From assembly GCA_963728535.1 (NCBI GenBank), contig CAVSKK010000001.1, positions 1,116,001-1,180,000 of the forward strand: a stretch of 64,000 nt of DNA, given 5' to 3'. This document shows, one piece after another, positions 26,002-34,284 of this stretch (positions are counted from its first letter, which is position 1; each line of letters opens with the position of its first letter). Position numbers and translations under genes: made by a program. The notes beneath the pieces are model-generated. The model was not told the origin of the DNA. It did not search any database and saw only the letters and a program-made list of their open reading frames with translations. The stretch is from VAXT01 sp963728535. Its GTDB lineage: Bacteria; Actinomycetota; Thermoleophilia; Gaiellales; Gaiellaceae.

Positions 26002-27600
26002 CTAGTGACCGACCTCGACGATGGCCGAGTCGGACTTCAGATAGTCCAACTGGAGCACAGCGCCGACGAGATGGCAGTGAACCTTGACGCGCGTTCCGAG
26101 CGGGATACTCGAGAGATCGAGCCCTGCCGGGTAGCTGCAGGTGAACGTCGCCGCGTCCTCCGCGGTGACGGTGAGCGTTGTCCCGCTTTGAGCAGTGAGC
26201 ATGCCGTAGGCGTACAACTCGACTGAGCCGTCGGCGCCTACCCTGTATCGCTCGCCGCCCACCTCGAGGAGCGTTCGCGCGCTTCCGTCGAGCCGGCAGC
26301 GGAGCTTCACCTGCTCGTTCGCCCGGAAGTAGCTCAGGTTGAGCTCGGCCGGAGCCTGGCACCCGAACAGCATGCCGTCAGACATGCGAACGACGACCTC
26401 CGGCCCGGAGCGGGCTTGGAGGACTCCGGACGCGTACTGCTCGATCGCGCCGTGCTCGTCGATCGAGGCCCTGTCACCGGACATCGAGGCGAAGATCCAG
26501 TCGCCGGCCTCCAGGTGGCAGCGGAGCTTGACCTTCTCGCCGAGGCGGAACAGCGACAGATTGAGCGCTGCGCGGAGCTTGCAGGTCGTGAGCGTCGTGT
26601 CCTCACGGCGGACGCTGACCGAGGCGGCCGACTTGGCGGTGAGCACGCCGTACGTGCCGAGCTCTCCCGAGCCGTCGCCGCTCAGCGAGCCGTTCTCCGT
26701 CTTGAGCTTGATCATTACGAGGTCGCCGTCACGCGAGACGCAGACCAGCGTGGCCTTCTCGCCGATGCGGAAGAACGACATGTCGAGCCCCGCCGGAATC
26801 GCGCAGGCCAACGTGCCGCGCTCGCCTCGGACGCTCACGGACAGCGTCGACTTGCCGACGAGGACGCCCTCGGCCGTGTACTCGCCTTCCTTGACCTTCC
26901 CGTAATCGCGCTCGTCCTGCCGTCCCTTGATGAAGGTGAAGGCGCCCTCGTTGCCGACGCGGACGAGTACCTCGATCTGGTCGCCGGCCTTGAACGTCGG
27001 CAGGATCATTCCGTCCGGAACGGAGACGTGAACGAGCCCGCGGTGGACGACCGCGAGGTCGAAGCCCTCGTTCGTCGTGTTGAGGAAGATCCCCTCGAGC
27101 TCGAGCACGGATGCGTGGCCGATCTCTTCGACCCCGCCCGGACCAGTCTGCAACTTGCCGTTCTCGATTCGCGCGTCGACCGCGACCTTGTCGCCGGCAT
27201 CGAGCCCGCCGCCGTTTCCGGCCGCCGACGTGTTCAGCCCGCGGAGGCGAAGCGCGAAGACGCTACTGCCCGCAGCGACGATCAACTGAACGCGCGCGCC
27301 CTTCACGACGACTGCGCGAAAGCGGACCCGCTTGTCGCGGCCAACGATGCGCAGCGACTGCGCCCTGAACGTTCCGTCGGACAGACGGCTTGCCTTGCCG
27401 GCCACGCGCTGACCGACCTTGACGTGCGCGAACCGGGCCGGCGAACGCACTGTCCGGACGGCGCCGGGCGACGCGGTGACGAGGGCCTTGCGCTTCGCGT
27501 CCTTGGACACAACGACGCCTTTGAAAGTTGCCGCGCCCGCCGTTCCTGTGAGCATGACGGCAGCGGTTGCGAACGTGGCAATCGCGAGAAATCTCTTCAT
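26002..27600 (-). CDS. Secreted multi-repeat beta-barrel-like protein of unknown function
   Basis: The protein has 532 aa from ATG at 27600, with a signal peptide (MKRFLAIATFATAAVMLTGTAGA). It contains at least four repeats of about 75 residues. Each runs: G-V/M-L-x-A-x-S, a beta strand with SVSVR or VVVR, a single Cys in TCxxPA or ACxIPA, LxLSxFRxGExVKLRC, then a polar loop. The repeat has an OB- or S1-like strand pattern with two cysteines that may pair outside the cell. I do not recognise the family. It has its own terminator and no obvious operon partner. Confidence 0.75.
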   Translation of the reverse strand: MKRFLAIATFATAAVMLTGTAGAATFKGVVVSKDAKRKALVTASPGAVRTVRSPARFAHVKVGQRVAGKASRLSDGTFRAQSLRIVGRDKRVRFRAVVVKGARVQLIVAAGSSVFALRLRGLNTSAAGNGGGLDAGDKVAVDARIENGKLQTGPGGVEEIGHASVLELEGIFLNTTNEGFDLAVVHRGLVHVSVPDGMILPTFKAGDQIEVLVRVGNEGAFTFIKGRQDERDYGKVKEGEYTAEGVLVGKSTLSVSVRGERGTLACAIPAGLDMSFFRIGEKATLVCVSRDGDLVMIKLKTENGSLSGDGSGELGTYGVLTAKSAASVSVRREDTTLTTCKLRAALNLSLFRLGEKVKLRCHLEAGDWIFASMSGDRASIDEHGAIEQYASGVLQARSGPEVVVRMSDGMLFGCQAPAELNLSYFRANEQVKLRCRLDGSARTLLEVGGERYRVGADGSVELYAYGMLTAQSGTTLTVTAEDAATFTCSYPAGLDLSSIPLGTRVKVHCHLVGAVLQLDYLKSDSAIVEVGH

Positions 27601-27772
27601 GGGTCTCTCTTCTCCTTGATCCGGCAGGCCGCATTGCACGGACCGGGCTCCCCGTACGCCACGTCACGTATCGGCAGCACCTCCTGGCTCCTGGCTCCCC
27701 CGTTTTACGTCACTCGATCGAGGGCGGCTAAACTGCGGTTGCCCGGTATCCGCTACGGAACTGGAGCTTTTT

Positions 27773-28444
27773 TTGCTTAGGAACATCCGCATCGTCGGCT
27801 CCGGCCGGGTTGGCTCCGCTGTCGCAGGACGGCTGCGTGAGCGTGGGTTCGTGCTGCGAGAGGATGAAGCCGAGCTCGTTCTGCTCTGCGTGCCGGACCG
27901 CGTGATCTCCGAGGTCGCATCGACGATCCCGCCCGGCCCGTGGATCGCGCACGTGAGCGGCGCAACTCCCCTGACAGCGCTCGACCCGCACGAGCGCCGC
28001 TTCGGCCTGCACCCGCTCCAGAGTTTTACTCGCGCGCGAGGGCCCGAGCAGCTCGACGGGGCCCATGCCGCCGTGACCGCGGAGACCGACGAGGCAAGCG
28101 CGGTCGGCTTCTGGCTCGCGCGCGAGCTCGGGCTCGATCCGTTCGAGCTCCTCGACGCGGAGCGCGCGCTCTACCACGCCGGGGCGGCCGTCGCGTCGAA
28201 CTTCCTCGTCACGCTCCACCGCGCGGCCGCCGACCTCGTCGAGGCCGCCGGCGCGCCGCCCGAGGCGCTCGTCCCGCTGATGCGACGCGTGATCGAGAAC
28301 GATTTCGAGCTGACGGGCCCGATCGAGCGCGGCGACTGGGAGACGGTCGAGGCGCACCTGGCCGCGATCCGCGAGCGCCGGCCGGAGCTCGAGCCTCTCT
28401 ACCGCGCCCTGGCCGACGCGACCGCGGCGCTGCCGGTGCCATGA
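27773..28444 (+). CDS. Rossmann-like / DUF2520 protein upstream of panC
   Basis: The protein has 223 aa and a TTG start. It has the nucleotide-binding motif IRIVGSGRVGSAVAGRL, then LVLLCVPDRVI, FGLHPLQSF and the helical DUF2520 part (YHAGAAVASNFLVTLHRAA). It is shorter than usual, with a trimmed first Rossmann half. It overlaps panC by 4 bp. In actinobacteria this family regularly precedes panC, so a part in pantothenate synthesis, perhaps as a ketopantoate reductase-like enzyme, is inferred. Confidence 0.82.
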   Translation: MLRNIRIVGSGRVGSAVAGRLRERGFVLREDEAELVLLCVPDRVISEVASTIPPGPWIAHVSGATPLTALDPHERRFGLHPLQSFTRARGPEQLDGAHAAVTAETDEASAVGFWLARELGLDPFELLDAERALYHAGAAVASNFLVTLHRAAADLVEAAGAPPEALVPLMRRVIENDFELTGPIERGDWETVEAHLAAIRERRPELEPLYRALADATAALPVP

Positions 28445-29208
28445 AGATCGTGCGGACGATCGCCCAGGTTCGCGAAGCCCTCGAGCCCTTCTCCGAGATC
28501 GGCCTCGTCCCGACCATGGGCGCCTTCCACGAGGGGCATCTCTCGCTGTTCGCCGCGGCTCGAGCCGACTCGGACGCGGTCGTGGCGAGCCTGTTCGTCA
28601 ACCCGGCCCAGTTCGGCGCGGGAGAGGATCTCGACCGCTACCCCCGCGACGAGGAGCGCGACGTGACGCTCGCCGAGCAGGCCGGCGTCGACCTCCTGTT
28701 CGCGCCGTCCTCAGGGGAGATGTATCCGCCGGGCTACGAGACCTGGGCCGACGTCGGCGAGCTCGGGCGCCGACTCGAAGGCGAGTTTCGACCTGGGCAC
28801 TTCCGCGGCGTCGCAACCGTCTGCCTCAAGCTCTTCAACATCGTCCGGCCCCGGCGCGCCTACTTCGGTCAGAAAGACGCACAGCAGGCTGCAGTCGTGA
28901 AGCGGATCGTCGCCGACCTGAACCTCGACGTCCAGATCCGCGTGCTCCCCACCGTTCGAGACGAGGACGGGCTCGCGCTCTCGACGCGGAACGCCTACCT
29001 CTCTCCCGATGAGCGCGAGGCGGCGCTCGCCCTGCCGCATGCCCTTGCGACGAAGGATCCGGCCAAGGCACGCGAGTTGCTGGCCGCGCTGGACGTCGAC
29101 TACGTCGAATTGGCGGAGCTCGATGGCCAGAAGGTTCTTGCCGCCGCCGTTCACGTTGGTGACACACGTTTGATCGACAACGTCATCCTGGAAGGAGACA
29201 ACCAATGA
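28441..29208 (+). CDS. panC: Pantothenate synthetase PanC
   Basis: The protein has 255 aa from ATG at 28441, slightly shorter than the usual 280. It has the ATP-binding motif PTMGAFHEGHLSL, SLFVNPAQF, the adenylate-site GQKDAQQ and DEDGLALSTRN. It condenses pantoate and beta-alanine using ATP. It is coupled to panB by an ATGA overlap. Confidence 0.95.
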   Translation: MKIVRTIAQVREALEPFSEIGLVPTMGAFHEGHLSLFAAARADSDAVVASLFVNPAQFGAGEDLDRYPRDEERDVTLAEQAGVDLLFAPSSGEMYPPGYETWADVGELGRRLEGEFRPGHFRGVATVCLKLFNIVRPRRAYFGQKDAQQAAVVKRIVADLNLDVQIRVLPTVRDEDGLALSTRNAYLSPDEREAALALPHALATKDPAKARELLAALDVDYVELAELDGQKVLAAAVHVGDTRLIDNVILEGDNQ

Positions 29209-30077
29209 GCACACCGCCCCGAGGAAAGCTGGCTCTCCCCGAGCTCGCCGAGATGAAGCGACGCGGCCAGAAGATCGTGATGGTCACGGCCTATGACGCG
29301 CCCGGCGCGCGCTTCGCAGAAGACGCGGGCGTCGACGTGATCCTCGTCGGGGACACGGCCGCGATGGTCGTGCTCGGCCACGAAGGCACAACCGTGCCCG
29401 TGACGATGGACGAGATGCTTTTCCTGACGCGCACGGTCGCGCGCGCGGCCAGGCATCCGATCGTGGTCGGCGACATGCCGTTCGGGTCGTTCCAGGTCTC
29501 GGACGAGAAGGCGGTCGAGAATGCGATTCGCTTCTTCAAGGAAGCGGGCGCCGACGCGGTCAAGCTCGAGGGCGCCGGCCCCTCGCTCACGCGCGTGCGG
29601 TCGATCGTCCAGGCCGGGATTCCGGTCATGGGCCACGTCGGGCTGACTCCGCAGTCAGCGACGATGCTCGGCGGGTTCAAGACCCAGGGCAAGACGGCCG
29701 AGGCCGCACGGACGCTCGTCGACGACGCGCTCGCGCTCGAGGAGGCCGGCGCCTTCTCGGTCGTGCTCGAGGCCGTCCCCTCGCCGGTCGCGGCGGAGAT
29801 CACGAGGCGACTGACGGTGCCGACGATCGGGATCGGAGCCGGTCGCGAGACCGACGGACAGGTGCTCGTCTACCACGACCTGCTCGGCCTGACCGAGGGT
29901 CACCTCCCCCGCTTCGTGAAGCGCTACGCGAACCTCTCACGGGAGATCCGCGACGCCCTCGAGGCCTATGCCGAGGATGTGCGGGCGGGCACGTTCCCGG
30001 ACGAAGAGCACACCTACGAGATGTCCAAGGAGGAGCTCGAGAGCTTCAGCGACGGCGGGGCCAAGACAAGCCGCTGA
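29205..30077 (+). CDS. panB: 3-methyl-2-oxobutanoate hydroxymethyltransferase PanB
   Basis: The protein has 290 aa with a TIM-barrel. It has VTAYDAPGARFAEDAGVDVILVGD with the metal-binding Asp, KLEGAG, HVGLTPQS, VLEAVP and GIGAGRETDGQVLVYHD. It makes ketopantoate from 2-oxoisovalerate and methylene-tetrahydrofolate. The 3' end overlaps the convergent Yip1-type gene by 32 bp. Confidence 0.95.
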   Translation: MSTPPRGKLALPELAEMKRRGQKIVMVTAYDAPGARFAEDAGVDVILVGDTAAMVVLGHEGTTVPVTMDEMLFLTRTVARAARHPIVVGDMPFGSFQVSDEKAVENAIRFFKEAGADAVKLEGAGPSLTRVRSIVQAGIPVMGHVGLTPQSATMLGGFKTQGKTAEAARTLVDDALALEEAGAFSVVLEAVPSPVAAEITRRLTVPTIGIGAGRETDGQVLVYHDLLGLTEGHLPRFVKRYANLSREIRDALEAYAEDVRAGTFPDEEHTYEMSKEELESFSDGGAKTSR

Positions 30078-30639
30078 CCGTCCGGACGCCGACCACCACG
30101 AGGACGATCATCCAGGCGAACGAGGCGACGACGAGCGCCTCGAAGAGCGTGTCGCCGACGCCCGAGTCGGAACCGCCGCTTCGGAAGACGTCTCCGCCGT
30201 AGATCGCAAGCCGTACCGGCCAGACGAGGAGCAGCGAGAGCGCGAGCGGCGCGGCGGCGAAGGCGACGATGTGACGAGCCTGCCGATAGGAGCTCGAGCC
30301 GCCGAAGCCGCGGCTGAACGCGTGCACCATCAGGCCTCCCAGCCAGTAGCCGACGATTCCGTAGAAGGCGCCGCCGAGAAAGGCCCACGCGAGGACCGCG
30401 AACAGTGAGTCTCCGTAGACGGGGTCGTCCAGCACCCGCCCCGCGAGGGAGGTCGAGAGGACGCCCGCGAAGCCGGCGAGGAGAACGAGCGCGAGCACAG
30501 GCTCCTGCCGAGCATCCGCCGCCTCGTCGGAGTCGTCGCGCAGGCCCTGGAAGACGAGCGAGGGGCGCTGGAAGATCCCGAGCGCCCGCAGCCACCACTC
30601 GCGCTGGAGCGAGGCCCCTGGTTCGACCGCCGCGTTCAC
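30046..30639 (-). CDS. Yip1-family multi-pass membrane protein
   Basis: The protein has 197 aa from GTG at 30639. A cytosolic N-terminus with WWLRALGIFQRPSLVFQGLRDD, typical of bacterial Yip1 proteins, is followed by about five membrane segments. Function is unknown. It is divergent from the 2H phosphoesterase gene, with 23 bp between their starts. Confidence 0.75.
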   Translation of the reverse strand: MNAAVEPGASLQREWWLRALGIFQRPSLVFQGLRDDSDEAADARQEPVLALVLLAGFAGVLSTSLAGRVLDDPVYGDSLFAVLAWAFLGGAFYGIVGYWLGGLMVHAFSRGFGGSSSYRQARHIVAFAAAPLALSLLLVWPVRLAIYGGDVFRSGGSDSGVGDTLFEALVVASFAWMIVLVVVGVRTVSGLSWPRRR

Positions 30640-30662
30640 CGTATGAGCGTAGCCTGCGCCGC

Positions 30663-31169
30663 GTGCCGCGCACCGCCTTGATCGTCGTCGTTCCAGAGGC
30701 CGAGCCCCTCGTCGGCGACTGGCGCGAACGCTACGACAACGCGAGCCTGGGCATTCCCGCACACGTGACGCTGCTGTTCCCGTTCGTCTCGACGGACGTG
30801 GCGGACGATGCGCTACTCGAAGAGCTCCGGGCGCTCTTCGCCACCCGGCCCTCGTTCTCGTTCTCGCTCCCGCGAGTCGCCCGCTTTCCCGAGGTTGCAT
30901 GGCTTGCCCCCGAACCGGCCGCGCCGTTCCGCGCCCTCACGGAGCTGATCCTTTCGCACTACCGGGACTACCCGCCGTACGAAGGGATCCACGACGAGGT
31001 CATTCCGCACCTGACCGTGGGCGTCGGCGACACGACGCTGCAGGACGAGATCGACGCTGAACTCACGCCGCACTTGCCGATCCACGCGGACGCCCGACAC
31101 GTGACCCTGCTCGTCGAAGACGACGAGGGCCGGTGGCGGGTCGGTGAGGAGTTCCCACTCCCCCTTTAA
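30663..31169 (+). CDS. 2'-5' RNA ligase-like 2H phosphoesterase
   Basis: The protein has 168 aa and a GTG start. Two HxT motifs, HVTLLFPF (about residue 37) and HLTVGVG (about residue 116), form the catalytic pair of the 2H superfamily, which acts on 2',3'-cyclic phosphates. Length and spacing are normal for the LigT/ThpR family. RNA target unknown. Confidence 0.85.
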   Translation: MPRTALIVVVPEAEPLVGDWRERYDNASLGIPAHVTLLFPFVSTDVADDALLEELRALFATRPSFSFSLPRVARFPEVAWLAPEPAAPFRALTELILSHYRDYPPYEGIHDEVIPHLTVGVGDTTLQDEIDAELTPHLPIHADARHVTLLVEDDEGRWRVGEEFPLPL

Positions 31170-31175
31170 GGGGAG
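31158..31175 (+). promoter_or_regulatory. CCCCC-TTTAA-GGGG hairpin before the first TasA-like gene
   Basis: CTCCCC and GGGGAG pair around CTTTAA across the phosphoesterase stop codon, 93 bp ahead of the TasA-like gene at 31268. A similar element precedes the TasA-like gene at 33686. It may act as a terminator of the upstream gene or as a protein-binding palindrome. Confidence 0.45.
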
Positions 31176-31267
31176 GACGGTCGCGAAAGCGCGGCTCAAG
31201 GTTTGTCCAAGTCGGGCCGATAGGCGCGACCGGGCGTTGAGAGGCGCTCTTCCATGCGGCGACGAGG

Positions 31268-31930
31268 ATGAAAGGCGAGCCAATTCAGACATCACCCCTG
31301 CCCGGCGGACGGCGGCACGAACGGCATCGTCAACGCTCGCGCACTCGCAAGCTCGTAGCCTCGATCGCCCTGCTCGGCGCGGCCGCCAGCATCGCCGGGC
31401 TCGGCACGTTCGCGACCTTCACGAGCACGACGTCCGCGAACCACACGGTCGCGTCCGGAACCGTGACGATCGCACTCGGCGCAACCGGCCCCGCGAACCG
31501 TCTGACGGTTGGCGCAACCGCGCTCGCGCCCGGTGACACGATCCAGCGCAACGTCGACCTGATCAACCAGGGCTCGCTGGACCTCGCCTCGGTCACGTTG
31601 ACGACGAGCGCTTCACCGACGTCGCTGCTCGACAGTGACGCAACGAACGGCTTGCAGATGGTGATCGAGAAGTGCTCGGTCGCCTGGACCGAGTCGGGCC
31701 CGCCGTACACGTACACGTGCAGCGGCTCGACCACTTCCGTCCTCGCCACGCGCCCGGTGATCGGCGCGACGATTGCGCTGGCCAACCTCAGCTCGCTGAT
31801 CTCCGGCGCGACCGACCGCCTGCGGATCACGCTCACGTTTCCGGTCGGCGCCGGCAACACACTCCAGAATCAGTCCTCGACGATCACGTACGCGTTCACG
31901 GGCACGCAGCGCACCGGGACGAACAAGTAG
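31268..31930 (+). CDS. TasA/camelysin-like secreted fibre protein with SipW-type signal
   Basis: The protein has 220 aa. A basic N-terminus and hydrophobic stretch (LVASIALLGAAASIAGLGTFATF) are followed by TSTTSANHTVASGTVTI. This is the arrangement of TasA/CalY proteins, where SipW cleaves just before the first strand. The mature domain is beta-rich, with the pattern GDTIQRNVDLINQGS and two cysteines (EKCSVAW ... YTYTCSGS) that could form a disulfide. The SipW-type peptidase gene follows in 9 bp. The inferred role is an extracellular biofilm-matrix fibre subunit. Confidence 0.85.
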   Translation: MKGEPIQTSPLPGGRRHERHRQRSRTRKLVASIALLGAAASIAGLGTFATFTSTTSANHTVASGTVTIALGATGPANRLTVGATALAPGDTIQRNVDLINQGSLDLASVTLTTSASPTSLLDSDATNGLQMVIEKCSVAWTESGPPYTYTCSGSTTSVLATRPVIGATIALANLSSLISGATDRLRITLTFPVGAGNTLQNQSSTITYAFTGTQRTGTNK

Positions 31931-31939
31931 TCGCCGGCT

Positions 31940-32503
31940 ATGGCCCGCGCGAGACCCAGGACCAAGCGGAGTGTTGCGGGCCGCTGCTCGGAGCTCGCGG
32001 TGTGGCTGTTCCTCGGAGCCGCCTTGCTCCTCTTCCTGGCGATCGGCGTGCTTCCGCGCACAGGCTGGTACCGGGTCGAGACCGTCCTCTCCGGCAGCAT
32101 GCGCCCTGCTTTCGCCCCCGGCGACCTGATCGTCGTCACTCCGGAGCCGCTTCGAGAGGTCCGCGCGGGCCAGGTGATCAGCTACCACATTCCGATCGGG
32201 GATCAGCATGTCCAGACGCATCGCATCGTGAAGGTGCTGAGCGGCGGCGAGCACCCGGTCGTCCAGACGAAAGGCGACGCGAACGACTCGATCGACCCCT
32301 GGAAGGCGCGCCTCGACGGCACGACGGCCTGGCAAGTGCGAGCCGTCGCCCCCAATCTCGGCTGGCTGATCGTGTGGCTCCGCACGCCACCAGTCCGGAT
32401 GCTGACCGTGTTCGGCGCCCCACTCCTGCTCGTGGTGCTCGGGCTCTGGCGGATTTGGCGAAAACCTGAGGAGGAGATCCGGGATGTCGCACCGGTCGCC
32501 TGA
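31940..32503 (+). CDS. SipW-like ER-type signal peptidase I
   Basis: The protein has 187 aa. It has two membrane segments (about 20-37 and 135-165) with the catalytic domain between. The nucleophile is Ser53 in VLSGSMRPAF. The general base is His94 in VQTHRIVKV, the Ser/His pair of ER-type and SipW peptidases in place of Ser/Lys. KGDANDSIDP is the conserved box D/E. It lies between TasA-like genes and probably processes them. Confidence 0.9.
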   Translation: MARARPRTKRSVAGRCSELAVWLFLGAALLLFLAIGVLPRTGWYRVETVLSGSMRPAFAPGDLIVVTPEPLREVRAGQVISYHIPIGDQHVQTHRIVKVLSGGEHPVVQTKGDANDSIDPWKARLDGTTAWQVRAVAPNLGWLIVWLRTPPVRMLTVFGAPLLLVVLGLWRIWRKPEEEIRDVAPVA

Positions 32504-33623
32504 CTCGCTCGTCTCGCGGCGCGCACTGCGCTGGGCCGTGCTGGCCGGCGTTGCCGCGGCGTCCTTCACGACGGTGTCGCTCGCCCTCGGCGGCTTCAAC
32601 TCGTACGCGAACGGCGGCCCTGGAACGTACGTCTCGAAGAGAATCTTCCCCGGCATCCGTCCGAGCGCCGCCTGGAGCGTGCGCGACGCCTCCGGAGGCG
32701 GCGCCGAGACGAACGCGGACGACACGCTCTCGTACACGGACGCCCTGGTCAAGAACACCTCGAACTGGGCGACCGCGTTTGCGGCGAACCGGTGGGTTGA
32801 GTTCGACTTCAATGCTGCCAGTGCCGGCGGCGTGCCGGTGAGCTCTGCTCAGTTCAACTACCGCATGGCCGCAAACGGAGCCGGCGAGACCGCCTGCTTC
32901 TACTTCGAGGTCTATCGCGCCTCGACCTCGACGCTGATCGGTACCCACGGCAGTACGGGCACCCCCGTCGCGTGCAACGCGACCACCACACAGACGACCT
33001 ACTCGACCACACTTGCCGAGGTAACGGACACGACGATCCTCAACGACCTGCGTGTGCGCGTCTACGGCAGGGAGTCCGGGATCCTGAGCCGGGTGATTAG
33101 GCAGGACCTGGCGACTGTCGCGGGGTCAACGGCGTATGGAAGCTTCACGACGTACGAGAAGATCTACCGCGATCAGGCGGACACATCGGTGGCGACGACG
33201 AACTGGAGCCTGGCGACCGCCGGCGACAGCACTGTCTACGTCAGCGCCGGCAACTGGGCGACGACGTTTGCGGCGGCGCGCTACATGAAGCACACGTTCG
33301 ATCCCGACGTACCGAGCGGATCGGTGATCACGAGCGCTAGCGTCAGGTTCTATTACAAGGCGAACACGGGCGGCGACACCGTCTGCTGGTACTTCGAGAC
33401 CTACAACGGCGTCACGCTGCTGGGCACCCACGGCAGCTCGGGCACTCCGGTCTCGTGTAACAGCACGACCAGCTTTTCGACCGACAACGTGACGCTGTCC
33501 GAGCTGACGAGCGTGACCGATGCGAACAACCTGACGATCAAGGTCTACATGAGGGACTCGACGGCCGCCAGGAGGTCGCAGACAGACCTCATTCAACTGG
33601 ACGTCAACTACTTCCTCGATTGA
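32484..33623 (+). CDS. Secreted protein with two beta-sandwich (CBM96-like) repeats
   Basis: The protein has 379 aa. A signal peptide (ALRWAVLAGVAAASFTTVSLALG) precedes two internal repeats of about 160 residues. Both contain SYTDALVKN- or YVSAGNWATTFAAARY-type segments, then CFYFE or CWYFE, IGTHGSTGTPVACN or LGTHGSSGTPVSCN, and a closing LRVRVYGR or LTIKVYMRD strand. The layout resembles the DNRLRE/CBM96 beta-sandwich domains of surface proteins. It overlaps the peptidase gene by 20 bp, so it is part of the matrix locus. The ligand is unknown. Confidence 0.75.
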   Translation: MSHRSPDSLVSRRALRWAVLAGVAAASFTTVSLALGGFNSYANGGPGTYVSKRIFPGIRPSAAWSVRDASGGGAETNADDTLSYTDALVKNTSNWATAFAANRWVEFDFNAASAGGVPVSSAQFNYRMAANGAGETACFYFEVYRASTSTLIGTHGSTGTPVACNATTTQTTYSTTLAEVTDTTILNDLRVRVYGRESGILSRVIRQDLATVAGSTAYGSFTTYEKIYRDQADTSVATTNWSLATAGDSTVYVSAGNWATTFAAARYMKHTFDPDVPSGSVITSASVRFYYKANTGGDTVCWYFETYNGVTLLGTHGSSGTPVSCNSTTSFSTDNVTLSELTSVTDANNLTIKVYMRDSTAARRSQTDLIQLDVNYFLD

Positions 33624-33632
33624 CTAAAGGTT

Positions 33633-33657
33633 CCCCCCTTTTGGGGGAGGTCTCCCC
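33633..33657 (+). promoter_or_regulatory. Two overlapping alternative hairpins before the second TasA-like gene
   Basis: CCCCC-(C)TTTT-GGGGG (33634-33647) can pair, and GGGGAG-GT-CTCCCC (33644-33657) can pair using the same G-tract. The two stems exclude each other. They begin 10 bp after the upstream stop and end 28 bp before the ATG at 33686. The form recalls an attenuator or a strength-tuning intercistronic element. Confidence 0.5.
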
Positions 33658-33685
33658 TACCGCCATCGACGAGAAAGAGCTAGCA

Positions 33686-34270
33686 ATGCATTTCTCGCTG
33701 CACAAAATCGTCGCCTCGGTCGCCATCATCGGCGCTGCCGCCGCGATCGCAGGTCTTGGAACCTTCGCGACCTTCACCAGCTCGACGAGCGCGACCCACA
33801 CGATCGCGAGCGGCACGCTCACCTTGTCGGCACCGTTCAGCCGTCTCGGCACCGGCGCCGGCCCGATCGCCGCCGGCGACACGATGCAGCGCGCGATCGA
33901 CCTCAACTACGCAGGCTCGATCGATTTCAGCGCGGTCACGCTGACGACAAGCGCCGCGCCGAGCTCGCTGCTCGACACCGACACCACGGACGGCCTCCAC
34001 ATCGTGATCGACAAGTGCTCGGCCGCATGGACTGAGTCGGGCCCGCCCTACACATACACCTGCGGCGGCTCGACGTCTTCGGTGCTCGCCTCGAGCTCCG
34101 TGATCGGCACCAACGTCGCGCTCACCAACCTGACGCTGACCGCCGGCGCGACGGATCACCTCCGCGCGACGATCACGCTTCCGGGCTCGGCAGGCAACAC
34201 TCTCCAAAACCAGTCTTCGACGCTCACCTACGCCTTCACCGGCACCCAGCGCGCGGGCCAGAGCAAGTAG
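33686..34270 (+). CDS. Second TasA/camelysin-like secreted fibre protein
   Basis: The protein has 194 aa from ATG at 33686, chosen because GAGAAAGAGC precedes it and the signal starts right after (MHFSLHKIVASVAIIG). It has the SipW-type site ATFTSSTSATHTIASGTLTLSAPF and the same cysteine pair and C-terminal motif (NTLQNQSSTLTYAFTGTQR) as the gene at 31268. The two are clear paralogs flanking the peptidase and sandwich genes. A minor fibre subunit or a second matrix protein is likely. Confidence 0.85.
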   Translation: MHFSLHKIVASVAIIGAAAAIAGLGTFATFTSSTSATHTIASGTLTLSAPFSRLGTGAGPIAAGDTMQRAIDLNYAGSIDFSAVTLTTSAAPSSLLDTDTTDGLHIVIDKCSAAWTESGPPYTYTCGGSTSSVLASSSVIGTNVALTNLTLTAGATDHLRATITLPGSAGNTLQNQSSTLTYAFTGTQRAGQSK

Positions 34271-34284
34271 CGCCGACCGGCCGG

